Source of the DNA: Polyangium spumosum | GTDB taxonomy: Bacteria; Myxococcota_A; Polyangia; Polyangiales; Polyangiaceae | Direction: 5' to 3' | Length of the DNA: 64,000 bases | Assembly (NCBI RefSeq): GCF_009649845.1 | Contig: NZ_WJIE01000018.1 | Span: 89,617-153,616 of the forward strand | Part shown: piece by piece, positions 38,383 through 46,621 of the stretch | How positions within the stretch are numbered: position 1 is the stretch's first letter | Layout of the letters: the number at the start of each line of letters is the position of its first letter | Notes under the pieces: model-generated | Seen by the model: the letters and a program-made list of their open reading frames with translations, nothing else | The model's database searches: none | What the model was told of the DNA's origin: nothing | Program-made: the position numbers and the translations under genes

Positions 38383-38714
38383 GGCTCGCAGAGCGGCGTC
38401 CCCTGCTGCGCCGCGCGCTCGAGCGCGCGCGACTGCGCGGACGAGCCAATGAGCACATTGGGGCACCCCATCGTGATCGTCCCCCCGCGCGCCGTCGGAT
38501 CCCCGAGCCGCGCCGCGGGCCGATATCCAATGAGCACCGTCGCTTCACCCCCGACGATCACGTCCGGCGGCCCGGCGCACGTCGCAGCGTCGCCCACGCG
38601 CGCCGCGGGCATGAACCCGATGAGCACCCGCGGCTCGCACGGACCCGCGACGGGCCCTCCCGCTGGCATTGCGGGACAAACATGCAGATCCGTCACGCGC
38701 GCTGCAGGCGGCAT
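38373..38714 (-). CDS. PAAR domain protein
   Basis: The 113-residue protein is a stand-alone PAAR tip of a type VI secretion spike: MPPAARVTD with P-A-A-R at 3-5, VLIGFMPAARVGD, VLIGYRPAARLGD and GTITMGCPNVLIG. It should sharpen the VgrG trimer and carry effectors. The ATG at 38714 has a full SD (GAGGAGGGAG). It sits 16 bp after the VgrG stop and overlaps the FHA-DUF4123 gene. There is no C-terminal toxin extension. The last 20 residues are Cys-containing and not part of the PAAR fold. Confidence 0.9.
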   Translation of the reverse strand: MPPAARVTDLHVCPAMPAGGPVAGPCEPRVLIGFMPAARVGDAATCAGPPDVIVGGEATVLIGYRPAARLGDPTARGGTITMGCPNVLIGSSAQSRALERAAQQGTPLCEPCE

Positions 38715-38730
38715 CGTCTCCCTCCTCGGT

Positions 38731-40767
38731 TCACGGCGCGCCTCGGCCGGGCACGTCCACCACCGCCTCGAGCGCGTCCTCGGGCGCATCCGGGCGGGCT
38801 CCGCTGCCCGCCCCGGGCGCGCCGCCGCTGTTGATGCGGACCATGTTCCCCACGATGGAGACGCCGCTCGGATCGATTCGAATGAACCCGCCGGGGCCCT
38901 TGAACGTCAGGTCGAGCGCGCCCTCGATCACGACCGACGTCCCCGCCGCGAGGTGAACCTCCCTCCCCGCCTCCATCGCGTGGTCTTGCTGCACGTTCTC
39001 GTGCCGGCTCCCGCCCACCGTGACCGACACCTTGCCCTCGATCTGCCGGCGCTCGTCGCCCCGCACGTGCAGATCGCTCCTCCCCGCGACGAGCTCCTTC
39101 TTCTCCGCCCCGATCACGAGGTCCTGGCGCCCGCCGACCACCATTCGATGGTTTCCCTCGATCCGCTCCTGCTGATCGTTCAGGACCCGCAAAAAGAGGT
39201 CCCGCTGCGCCTGCACGTACACGAGCTCCTTGCCCTTCGCGTCCTCGAACATGATCTCGTTCGAGCCGCCCCCGCCCGGCGACGACGCGCTCTTCAGCGC
39301 GCTCCGCGTCTTGTGCTCGGGGAGCTTGTAAGGCACGAGGTTCTTCCCATTGAACACCCGCCCCATGACGATCGGCTGATCCGGGTCTCCGCCGAGGAAG
39401 CCGACCAGAACCTCCTGCCCCACGCGAGGAAGGGTGATGGAGCCGAACCCCGTGCCCGCCCAGCCCTGGCTCACGCGTATCCAGGAAGAGCTGTCGTCGT
39501 CGTGTTTGCCCTCCCGATCCCAGGGGAACTGGACACGGACGCGGCCGAACTCGTCGGTATGAATCTCCTGCCCGCGCGGCCCGACCACCACCGCGCTCTC
39601 CATGCCCAGCGCCTTCGGCTTCGGCGTCACCATGGGCGGCCTGTATGAATCGGCCGCGAACACCGCACGGCCGGTCATTTCCCACTCCGTCACGACGGAG
39701 CCCGAGAGGCAGAGCTCGGTGACCAGGAGCCGCTGCTTTGCGAGGCCCTGGTGCGGGTGATCCTGGATCACGAAGACGACGCCCGGCGAGAGGATCATCG
39801 AGTTCGTCGCGTACGTGATCACCCGCTTCTCGTGCCGCTCCGCCTGCAGGCTCTGCGTCGCGCGGGTCGCGCCAAAACCCTCGTCGCGCCGCGTGATTCC
39901 TTTGTCATCGGCGGCTGGGGTGGCGGAGGCGCCCTTCGTGTCCTCGACGAGCAACGCGCCCGGGCGGAAATGAAATTGCTCGTAGCGGTGCTCCGGGTCC
40001 TTCGCCCGGGGGGCCTCGCCCTGGATGGTGAAATCGGGGCGCCGGAAATCGTGGTCACGCAAGACGTAGGCGCCGGGCCGCACGTGGTGGCTCATCTGCA
40101 CGGCCGTGACGTATTCCTTCGGGGCCGTGCGGTTCGGCGAGTCGTCGAAGGTCAAGGGCGAGCGCGGATGGGGTTTTCCTGCGGCGAGCGCGTCGGAGAA
40201 CTGGAGCATGGTGCCGGCGCCGTCCTCGTCGGGGAACGTGTACGCGATACCCGCCTCCTCCAGCAGCCGCGACAGGAACGCGAGCTCGCTCTCGCCATAC
40301 TGCACCCGGTACTCGAGCCGGGGATGAGCCCCCCGATCGATGGCCCATTTGTGCTGGATGTTCCATTCGCCGAGCACCCGGTCGACGATGTCCGGGATGG
40401 AGACGTGCTGGAAGACCCGATACCCGGTCCGCTGCCCGAGCACCCACAGCTTGGGCATGATCGTCAGCGTGTAGGTCGACTCGCCGGTCTCCGAATCCTC
40501 GACGCGGACCTGCTCGATATGGGTGCAGATGCCCTCCCACCGGCGCCGGGCCTGGCCAATGGAAAAGTGGTCTCCGCGCTCCATCAGGAAGGCGGCGCCT
40601 TTGCCCACGATGCCCTCGAGGTCGATGCTCGCGTCGTGGGAGCGCGCCAGGATCGAGACCTCGAACGGCTCGGAGATCGCCTCGCGCACCGAGAACGTGC
40701 GGACGGACAGCTCCTCCCGCGGGGATCTCGGCTTGTGGGACTCGAAAAGCAAAGACAGGCCGCGCAT
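38731..40767 (-). CDS. vgrG: VgrG, type VI secretion spike protein
   Basis: The 678-residue protein covers the gp27-like part (about 1-380; GKGAAFLMERGD, YVQYGES-like RVQYGESELAFLSRLLEEAGI), the gp5 OB-fold part (about 395-480; HTDEFGRVRVQFPWDREG, then SSSWIRVSQGWAGTGFG, GFLGGDPDQPIVMG) and a beta-helix (about 500-650; repeats such as QERIEGNHRMVVGG and KVSVTVGGSRHENV). It ends without an enzymatic extension. It starts one base after the stop of the lipoprotein gene, with the SD GGAGGAA. The spike, tip, chaperone and nuclease that follow form one secretion module. No core type VI genes (sheath, TssB/C, ClpV) are in the window, so these must be elsewhere. Confidence 0.95.
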   Translation of the reverse strand: MRGLSLLFESHKPRSPREELSVRTFSVREAISEPFEVSILARSHDASIDLEGIVGKGAAFLMERGDHFSIGQARRRWEGICTHIEQVRVEDSETGESTYTLTIMPKLWVLGQRTGYRVFQHVSIPDIVDRVLGEWNIQHKWAIDRGAHPRLEYRVQYGESELAFLSRLLEEAGIAYTFPDEDGAGTMLQFSDALAAGKPHPRSPLTFDDSPNRTAPKEYVTAVQMSHHVRPGAYVLRDHDFRRPDFTIQGEAPRAKDPEHRYEQFHFRPGALLVEDTKGASATPAADDKGITRRDEGFGATRATQSLQAERHEKRVITYATNSMILSPGVVFVIQDHPHQGLAKQRLLVTELCLSGSVVTEWEMTGRAVFAADSYRPPMVTPKPKALGMESAVVVGPRGQEIHTDEFGRVRVQFPWDREGKHDDDSSSWIRVSQGWAGTGFGSITLPRVGQEVLVGFLGGDPDQPIVMGRVFNGKNLVPYKLPEHKTRSALKSASSPGGGGSNEIMFEDAKGKELVYVQAQRDLFLRVLNDQQERIEGNHRMVVGGRQDLVIGAEKKELVAGRSDLHVRGDERRQIEGKVSVTVGGSRHENVQQDHAMEAGREVHLAAGTSVVIEGALDLTFKGPGGFIRIDPSGVSIVGNMVRINSGGAPGAGSGARPDAPEDALEAVVDVPGRGAP

Positions 40768-40768
40768 T

Positions 40769-41470
40769 TCATTCCTCCGAGGCGGCGGGGACCGCTGGAC
40801 AGGCGAGCGAGGGCTCCGCGCAGCCGAGGCCGAAGGCGTCGACGAGCAGGCCCGAGCGCCCGTGGATTCCCCGGGCGATCTGGTTCGGTGGGCAATGGAT
40901 GGGTTGGAAGACGTCGCCTTGATCGTCCGGGCCGCCGAGGGAGGGCGTGTGCGTGGTCTCCCCGAGCCGCGTCGTCGGCGCCTCGGGCGGACCCTCGACG
41001 TGAAGGGACGCGCAGACGAGCGAGATCCGGAGCAGGATCGGCCGTGGATCGTTGGGATCGTAGAGGACCGTGCTCCCCTCGAATCCAGCGACCGCGGCCC
41101 CCGGCGGGCATACCTGGGTTTCCGGCTCCTCGGAGCCCATCACCCCGCGCACGTTCGGTATGATCTCGGCAGGCGTGAGGGAGATCGTGTAGGGGTGGGC
41201 CTCGGAGACGCGCATGGCCGCACAAATGGCGCTGATCCCCGCGATGGTGATCCCATTGACGCCGCCCCGCAGGCCCACGAGGACCTCGCCCTCCGGGCAT
41301 ACGTCCTCGAAGGGGCTCCCCCCGTGGCTCCCTTGCGTGGCCGTCGCGGTCGAATCGGAGAAGCTCGGCGCACACGGCTCGAACTGGAGCGCGTCGATCT
41401 CCGTGATCGTATTGCAGCCGAGCGCCCCCGAGAGGAGGAGCACAGGCGTTGCCCTCGAAGCTACGTACAT
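40769..41470 (-). CDS. Lipoprotein with three CPxG-type repeats
   Basis: The 233-residue product has a signal with lipobox LGC (ALGCNTITEID). The rest is three repeats that start CP and end with C: VCPEGEVLVGLRGG to ISAICA, VCPPGAAVAGFEG to ISLVCA, and HCPPNQIARGIHGRSG to FGLGCA. This pattern occurs in small secreted beta domains of myxobacteria. I can assign no function. It lies between the TPR and VgrG genes in the type VI operon, 1 bp from vgrG. Its outer membrane position would allow it to brace the secretion apparatus or to act as an adhesin, but this is inference. SD: AAGGA. Confidence 0.8.
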   Translation of the reverse strand: MYVASRATPVLLLSGALGCNTITEIDALQFEPCAPSFSDSTATATQGSHGGSPFEDVCPEGEVLVGLRGGVNGITIAGISAICAAMRVSEAHPYTISLTPAEIIPNVRGVMGSEEPETQVCPPGAAVAGFEGSTVLYDPNDPRPILLRISLVCASLHVEGPPEAPTTRLGETTHTPSLGGPDDQGDVFQPIHCPPNQIARGIHGRSGLLVDAFGLGCAEPSLACPAVPAASEE

Positions 41471-41479
41471 GGCCGTCCT

Positions 41480-42244
41480 TCAATAATGAAATTCGAACGT
41501 CGCCCGCCCGAGCCCCACGTGGACACGAAGATCGTCCGCCTCGCCCCCGGGGCGCAGGACCAGCAAGGCCACGCCGGCCGCCGCCGCCGCGCCTCCCACC
41601 ACGAATGCCACGGTGGAGACATTGCCGAGCAGCCGCGCCTGCTCGGCGTTGTCCCGGTCGGCCGCGAGGCAATGATTGCCCTGACAACGCGCCCGGATGT
41701 CGTCCACCTTCGAGAACGACAGCGCCCCGGTCACGGCCCCGACCCCGACCCCCAGGACGCCGAGCCCCAGCGTGGCGACCCCGGGGACGATGGATCCTTT
41801 CGGCCGCGCGGGCGCCACCTTCACTTTCGTCTCCTTCCTGGATCGCGCGGCGATCTCCGCCTCGACCTCGGCGATCCCTCGCTCGGCGTCCTTTCGCGCC
41901 TGCACGAAGGGAGGCGGCGCGTCCTTCGGCAGAGGCTCGGCGAGCACCTCCTCGTACAGCGCCTTCGCCGCGACGAGGTTGCCGAGCTTGCGCTGGCAAT
42001 GCGCGATGTGCACGCGCAACGTGGGCGCCGGGAAGAGCCGCTCTGCCTCGCGGAACTCGTCGCAGGCCTCCTCGAATCGCCCGGCGCGGTAGGCCTCGAG
42101 CCCCTTGTGCGCATGTTCGAGCGCGAGCGCGCGATTGTCCTGCACGGTCGTCGTCCCCGGCGGCTGCTCCTCGGCCTCCCCACGCGCGGGGGGGAGCGTG
42201 AGCAGGAGGGCGGGCACGAAAGGAAAGATCCAGCGAATACGCAT
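41480..42244 (-). CDS. TPR-containing secreted protein with membrane segments
   Basis: The 254-residue protein has a Sec signal (LLLTLPPARGEAEE), two to three TPR-like repeats (about 30-140; ALEHAHKGLEAYRAGRFEEACDEFREAERLFP) and then two hydrophobic segments (about 155-180 and 212-238) that suggest anchoring in a membrane. This TPR-plus-TM type is common in myxobacteria downstream of Ser/Thr kinases. The start at 42244 lies 11 bp after the kinase stop. It ends 9 bp before the lipoprotein gene. Function is unknown. The TPR part should mediate protein binding on the periplasmic side. Confidence 0.83.
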   Translation of the reverse strand: MRIRWIFPFVPALLLTLPPARGEAEEQPPGTTTVQDNRALALEHAHKGLEAYRAGRFEEACDEFREAERLFPAPTLRVHIAHCQRKLGNLVAAKALYEEVLAEPLPKDAPPPFVQARKDAERGIAEVEAEIAARSRKETKVKVAPARPKGSIVPGVATLGLGVLGVGVGAVTGALSFSKVDDIRARCQGNHCLAADRDNAEQARLLGNVSTVAFVVGGAAAAAGVALLVLRPGGEADDLRVHVGLGRATFEFHY

Positions 42245-42255
42245 GATCCACCGAT

Positions 42256-43572
42256 TCAGAAGCCAAAGGTCGGATCCCGCGTGGGCGCGGGCGGAGGCGG
42301 CGAAGCCGGCTTTGCCGGCCGGGAGCGGCTCGGAGGCGCCTTTCGAGGCGCGTCCGGTGGTGTCGTCGCGGAGGGCGCCGATTCTGTGGCTGTGGGCGGC
42401 GCGGGGGTTGATTCCGTCGCGGATACGCTCGGCGCGGGCGCCGCCGATTCGACGGGCGGAGGCGGCGCGGGCGCGGCGGGTGGCGCGGCGACGCTCGTCT
42501 CGGGCGGCTCGCGCGGAGCGGACAAACGATAGAGGGCCAGGGCGCCGAGCCCGAGGACCATCGAGACGAAAAGCGCGAGCGCGAGCCTGGTGGCCCGCGG
42601 GCGGCTGCTTCCGATCGTCGTGGCGACCCCGGGCACCGTGGGCGCGCGTGGCGGCAATGGCAATGTCGGCGCGGAAAAGTCGGGCGCCGGGGCCCCGAGG
42701 ACGGTCGCCTCGAACGTGGCATTTGGGAGACCGGACCGGAGCGCCGTGAGCGCATCGGCGAAGGCCTCCGCATCCTGGAATCGCTCGTCCGGACTCCGCG
42801 CGAGCGCCCGCGCGAAGAAACGATCGACCCCGGCAGGCAGATCGGGCGTTATCGTCGTGGGCGGCGGGATCGGCTCGGTGCACACCTCGACGAGCAGGTC
42901 GCCGAGCGCCTGGGAGACAAAGGGCGGCCGACCCGTCAGGCATTCATAAAGGACGACCGCGAGCGACCAGAGATCGCTCCGGTGATCGACCCGCCGGCCA
43001 CGCGCTTGCTCGGGGCTCATGTAACTCGGCGAGCCGAGCAGCATCCCCGTCCGGGTCGTCTGCCCGCCGAGGTCATGCGTGATCCTGGCGACGCCAAAAT
43101 CGAGGATCTTCACGACAACCTCGTCGCCCTGGCGCGCGAGGAAGACATTGCTCGGCTTGATGTCGCGGTGCACAATCCCGAGCTCGTGCGCGCGCCGCAG
43201 GCCCTTGCACACGGGCAGGAGCACGGCAATCGCCGCGGAGAGCGACAGGCGCCCCTCCCGCGCAAGGCACGCCTGGAGATCCTCGCCCTCGAGGAGCTCC
43301 ATCACCAAAAACGGCGCGCCGTCCGCGACACCATAATCGTGGACCGCCACGACATTCGGGCTCCGGATCTGCGCGCACGCCCGCGCTTCCCTCTGAAATC
43401 GCTCGCGCGCGAGCGGCGTATCGACATGCTCCTTCGCCATGACCTTCAGAGCCACGCGCGCGCCAAGCTCGACATGCCGCGCAACCCAGACAGCCCCCAT
43501 TCCGCCCTTCGCCAGCGGTCGCTCGAGGACATATCTCGAGGCAATGATGTCCCCGCTGTTCAAAGGAAACAC
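42256..43572 (-). CDS. Transmembrane Ser/Thr protein kinase (T6SS operon)
   Basis: The 438-residue kinase has all Hanks motifs: GKGGMG-like AKGGMGAVWVA, Lys43 in ALKVM, HRDIKPSN with Asp137, DFG with Asp158, SPEQARG and DHRSDLWSLAVVLYE. After the kinase domain (about 10-275) come a Pro-rich stretch, one transmembrane helix (about 329-351) and a Pro/Ala-rich periplasmic tail. It is the first gene of the seven-gene operon with vgrG, PAAR and FHA-DUF4123. By family knowledge, kinase and FHA pairs (PpkA-Fha1) control type VI firing. The FHA domain here sits on the chaperone, so I infer that the kinase gates effector loading. No phosphatase is nearby. Confidence 0.92.
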   Translation of the reverse strand: MFPLNSGDIIASRYVLERPLAKGGMGAVWVARHVELGARVALKVMAKEHVDTPLARERFQREARACAQIRSPNVVAVHDYGVADGAPFLVMELLEGEDLQACLAREGRLSLSAAIAVLLPVCKGLRRAHELGIVHRDIKPSNVFLARQGDEVVVKILDFGVARITHDLGGQTTRTGMLLGSPSYMSPEQARGRRVDHRSDLWSLAVVLYECLTGRPPFVSQALGDLLVEVCTEPIPPPTTITPDLPAGVDRFFARALARSPDERFQDAEAFADALTALRSGLPNATFEATVLGAPAPDFSAPTLPLPPRAPTVPGVATTIGSSRPRATRLALALFVSMVLGLGALALYRLSAPREPPETSVAAPPAAPAPPPPVESAAPAPSVSATESTPAPPTATESAPSATTPPDAPRKAPPSRSRPAKPASPPPPAPTRDPTFGF

Positions 43573-43715
43573 CCCTCCCGTCCAACGATCCGATCGAGCG
43601 TACGATCAGAGGAGCACGCGGCAAGCCGATTCGGCTTTACGTTCCTGCTTCGCGACGAGCGCGCCGTCCTGGATTTACCATTGACCTGAGCATGGGTCTT
43701 GTCTGGCAGGCGCAG

Positions 43716-44018
43716 AGCCGGGGCGCTGCCCCGGACCCCGCGGGGGCTGTCCGCCCCTCGACCCGGACCAGGGCAAGCCCTGGACCTCAGGTTGAAAAAC
43801 TGCGCTCCGCGCAGTTTTTCAAACAGGCCGACGAAGAGGCCGTGGCGCCAGCAGAACCAGCCGCGCGGCTGTCTTGGCTGGCGGGGGTGTCGCTGGTCTT
43901 GACCGGGCCTGTTCGATGAACTGCGCGGAGCGCAGTTCATCGACATTGGGTCCAGCCCCTGGCTGGTCCGGGTGCAGGGGCGGACAGCCCCTGCCGGGGC
44001 CTGGGGCAGCGCCCCAGC
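43716..44018. repeat. 300 bp imperfect palindromic element
   Basis: The whole segment reads as one long inverted repeat with its centre near 43865 (CAGCCG-CGCGGCTG). The outer arms pair over about 85 bp: GGGCGCTGCCCC, GGGGCTGTCCGCCCCT and CACCCGGACCAG-like blocks occur in both, in opposite orientation. Each arm also holds its own small hairpin: TTGAAAAACTGCGC-TCC-GCGCAGTTTTTCAA near 43795-43826 and the matching GATGAACTGCGC-GGA-GCGCAGTTCATC near 43915-43941. No protein is supported. The element may be a mobile miniature element or a dispersed palindromic repeat. It lies between the T6SS kinase gene and the array-linked paralogue B. No clear target duplication was seen. Confidence 0.72.
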
Positions 44019-44166
44019 GAAACGCTTGCCCGCCCGCCGGAGCTACCCGACCAACCTCGCGTTTGGTCCTCGGTGAACCTTGGAGCGTTGCCTCCACATT
44101 TTCCTTGCCTCCCCCCTGCGTCCCTCCTTACCCTCCCGCCCTCTCTTCCTGAAAGGAGCCTTTCTC

Positions 44167-44826
44167 ATGCGTCGCCTCCGCCCCACCGACGGCAACCCCG
44201 CTCATAAGCGCGCCGGGCAATACCATTGCACCATGGTCAAGACGGGGAAGACCCCGCTTCACGCCGAGCTCCATGACAAGATGGAGCAGATGGTCGCCCT
44301 CCTCAAAATGAAGGCGCGCGCCCACGAGGACGCGGAGGACGCGGCCGTCGCCGCGTCGGCCATCAGCGATGCCGCCGAGATCGCGCTCGAGAACACGATC
44401 CGGGACGTCGACGCGGACCTGGCGAAGCTCGACCGCGAGGACGGGTCGCTCAATGCGCGGGCCACCGTGTTCCCCGAGGGGTACGGCAAAGAGATCGACC
44501 CCGAAGGGGAATCGCAGCTCGAGAACCTGGGCGCATTGCGCGATCGGCTGGCGAAGTTCGACGGGCACCCGATCGGGACTGCCTTGCTGGCGAAGTTCGA
44601 CGCGGCGCGCCTGACGTTCAAGGAGGCCATCGACGCCGAGCAAGCCGCGGAGGACGCCGTCGAAGCAGCCTTCCGCGAGGTGCTCGATGCGCGCAGGGCC
44701 ATCCGCGAGCAGCTCGAGAGCGCCTACGGTCGGCTCCGCGATCACTACAAGGCCAGGCCGGCCGTCGCGGAGACGTTTTTCCTCAAGGAAGGGCGGCGCC
44801 GCGCCGCGAAAGAGCCGACGGGCTGA
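44167..44826 (+). CDS. Helical protein of unknown function, array-linked paralogue B
   Basis: The 219-residue protein is soluble and almost entirely helical (ELHDKMEQMVALLKMKARAH, AEDAVEAAFREVLDARRAI), suggesting coiled coils or a helical bundle. I do not recognise a family. It is a diverged paralogue of the protein at 23364-24017, sharing the FPxGYG motif (VFPEGYGKE), the following LxxLRDRLAKF, the C-terminal AETFFLKEG and the terminal PTG. The start at 44167 has a strong SD (AAAGGAG, spacing 8). ATG 44233 (MVKTG) is in frame. It lies just after the palindromic element and its stop is followed on the same strand by array B. Confidence 0.78.
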   Translation: MRRLRPTDGNPAHKRAGQYHCTMVKTGKTPLHAELHDKMEQMVALLKMKARAHEDAEDAAVAASAISDAAEIALENTIRDVDADLAKLDREDGSLNARATVFPEGYGKEIDPEGESQLENLGALRDRLAKFDGHPIGTALLAKFDAARLTFKEAIDAEQAAEDAVEAAFREVLDARRAIREQLESAYGRLRDHYKARPAVAETFFLKEGRRRAAKEPTG

Positions 44827-44847
44827 AGAACCGCGCATTTCAGGCCC

Positions 44848-45215
44848 TGCGCGCGCTCGGAGCGCGCGTCCCTCGCCAGATTTTTTGTTTCTACAATTCT
44901 CAGCCGTCGCCCCACCCGGAGGAACAAGCGCTCCGCCGAGGCGGAGCCTGCGTCCCTCGCGAAGGACGCGCCCTCCGCCCACGCGTAGCCCGTCCTCCCT
45001 CGCGAAGGACGCGCGCTCCGACACGGCCTACGCCCGTTTTTTGACGCGGCGACGCGCGCTCCGCGATCTCGGAACGCGCGTCCCTCCGGACGTCCCGCGC
45101 CTCCGCCCGGTCGGAGCGCGTGTCCCTCCGGGAGGCCAGGCGCTCCGGGCGGGCGGAACGAGGTTTTTTCGCGACGTCCAGGCGCTCCGCTCGCGCGCAG
45201 TCACTTTTTGTCCGT
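44848..45215 (+). repeat. Degenerate 42-43 bp tandem array B
   Basis: Seven units start with CTCCG at 44931, 44973, 45016, 45059, 45101, 45143 and 45185, a spacing of 42, 43, 43, 42, 42 and 42 bp. A partial unit lies near 44856. The common core is CTCCG, a 7-base variable part, then GGAGC or GGAAC. The second half often forms another hairpin, as in GCGTCCCTCGCGAAGGACGC near 44950-44969. In some units the GTCCCTC segment is replaced by TTTTTT. The array lies directly after the stop of the gene at 44167-44826. The variation is too high for a CRISPR array, but the period is exact enough to exclude chance. Confidence 0.68.
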
Positions 45216-45256
45216 CAGCCGCCCGGGCGCGTCAGGGCGCACGCGCCGCGCGCGCC

Positions 45257-46621
45257 TCAATCCCCGCCGTCCTCCGCGAGGTACTTCCCGAGCGTCTTCA
45301 CGTCGATCCCGAGCCGCTCCGCCGCGCGTGTCTTGTTGCCGCCGAGCTCGGCGAGGGCCCAGCGCGCATAACGTTGCTGCAATTCGCGCATGGGCAGCAC
45401 GGGCCCGGAGAAATGCACGCTCGGCAGGTCCCGCGTGGCCACGTGTGGCAGCGCCGCGTCGGCGAAATGCGCCTCCGACGAGCGACCCAGCAAGACGAGG
45501 CGCTCCACGGCGTGCGCGAGCTCGCGCACGTTGCCCGGCCAGGGATACTCCAGCATCGCGAGCAGGCACTCCCGCGAGAGGCGCTCGACCCGCGAGGTCG
45601 GGTGACGCGCGCGCGCCTTCGCGAGCAGCTCGGCCGCGAGCTCGGGCAGGTCGTCGCGTCGATCACGCAGCGGCGGCACGTTCACGGGGACGACGTCGAG
45701 CCGGTAGAGCAGATCCTCGCGGAAGAGGCCCTCGGCGACGCGGCGGCGCAGGTCGCGGTGCGTGGCCGTGACGATGCGGACGTCGATCGGCGTCTCCTTC
45801 GTCGAGCCCACGGGGCGGACGACGCGCCGCTCGAGCACGTCGAGCAGCTTCGCTTGCAGGGCGGGCGCCATCTCGCCGATCTCGTCGAGGAACATCGTGC
45901 CCCCCTCCGCCTCGGCGAAGAGGCCGCTCCGCCGCGTGGTCGCGCCGGTGAACGCGCCCTTCGCGTGGCCGAAGAGCTCGCTCTCGAGCAGAGGCTCGGG
46001 TAACGCCGCGCAGTTCACCGTGACGAACGGGCCCCGCGCGCGGCCACTCTCGGCGTGCAGGTAACGGGCGAACATGCCCTTGCCGGAGCCGGTGGGCCCC
46101 GTGAGCAGCACCGGGACGTCACTCGAGGCGACACGGACGATGACGTCGAGCGCCGCGCGCATGGCGGAGCTCCGCGCGACGATGCCAGCCTTCGCCGCGC
46201 CGTCGCGCAGCGACTTGCGCAGCGTGCGCGCCTCGCGCCGGACACGTGACTCGTCGAGCGCGCGGCCGAGGTAGACGACGAGCTCGTCGAGCTTGAAGGG
46301 CTTCGTCAGGTAGTGGTAGGCGCCGCGCCGGATCGACTCGATCGCCGTGTCCATGCCCCCGTAGGCCGTCATGACGAGCACGGGCAGATCCGGCACGGCG
46401 CGGCGCGCGGCCGTGAGCAGCTCGATGCCGTCCATGCCGGGCATGCGGAGGTCCGTGACGAGCGCGTCGACCGGCTCGGACTCGACCCGCGCGAGGGCCT
46501 GCTTGCCCGTGGCCACGGCGAACGCGGAGTAGCCGTGCTCGGCGAGGCCGTCGGAGAGCATCTCGGCCATCTCGAGTTTGTCGTCGACGATCACGACGTG
46601 CGGGGGAGCGCGATCAGGCAT
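45257..46621 (-). CDS. NtrC-family response regulator
   Basis: The 454-residue regulator has a receiver (Asp57 in VDALVTDLRMPGMDG, Lys in YLTKPFK), a sigma-54-activating AAA domain (Walker A GPTGSGKG, the GAFTGA loop needed for contact with sigma-54, Walker B GGTMFLDEIGEM) and a C-terminal Fis-type helix-turn-helix (NKTRAAERLGIDVKTLGKYL). It overlaps the histidine kinase gene by eight bases. The pair is divergent from a TolC-MFP-RND operon, and between them a sigma-54-like promoter and three repeat sites are visible, so I infer direct control of efflux. It ends 42 bp from array B. Confidence 0.95.
   Translation of the reverse strand: MPDRAPPHVVIVDDKLEMAEMLSDGLAEHGYSAFAVATGKQALARVESEPVDALVTDLRMPGMDGIELLTAARRAVPDLPVLVMTAYGGMDTAIESIRRGAYHYLTKPFKLDELVVYLGRALDESRVRREARTLRKSLRDGAAKAGIVARSSAMRAALDVIVRVASSDVPVLLTGPTGSGKGMFARYLHAESGRARGPFVTVNCAALPEPLLESELFGHAKGAFTGATTRRSGLFAEAEGGTMFLDEIGEMAPALQAKLLDVLERRVVRPVGSTKETPIDVRIVTATHRDLRRRVAEGLFREDLLYRLDVVPVNVPPLRDRRDDLPELAAELLAKARARHPTSRVERLSRECLLAMLEYPWPGNVRELAHAVERLVLLGRSSEAHFADAALPHVATRDLPSVHFSGPVLPMRELQQRYARWALAELGGNKTRAAERLGIDVKTLGKYLAEDGGD

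Noticed and set aside
38731..39648. VgrG with a C-terminal toxin domain
   Set aside because: The protein ends after the beta-helix with a Gly/Pro tail. No nuclease, lipase or muramidase motif was found.
43692..43919. Short coding frame inside the palindromic element
   Set aside because: The frame follows the inverted repeat, has no SD and lacks any conserved motif.
44827..45256. CRISPR array
   Set aside because: Repeats are not identical, period 42-43 bp leaves no fixed spacer and repeat division, and no cas genes are nearby. The same applies to 23100-23350.
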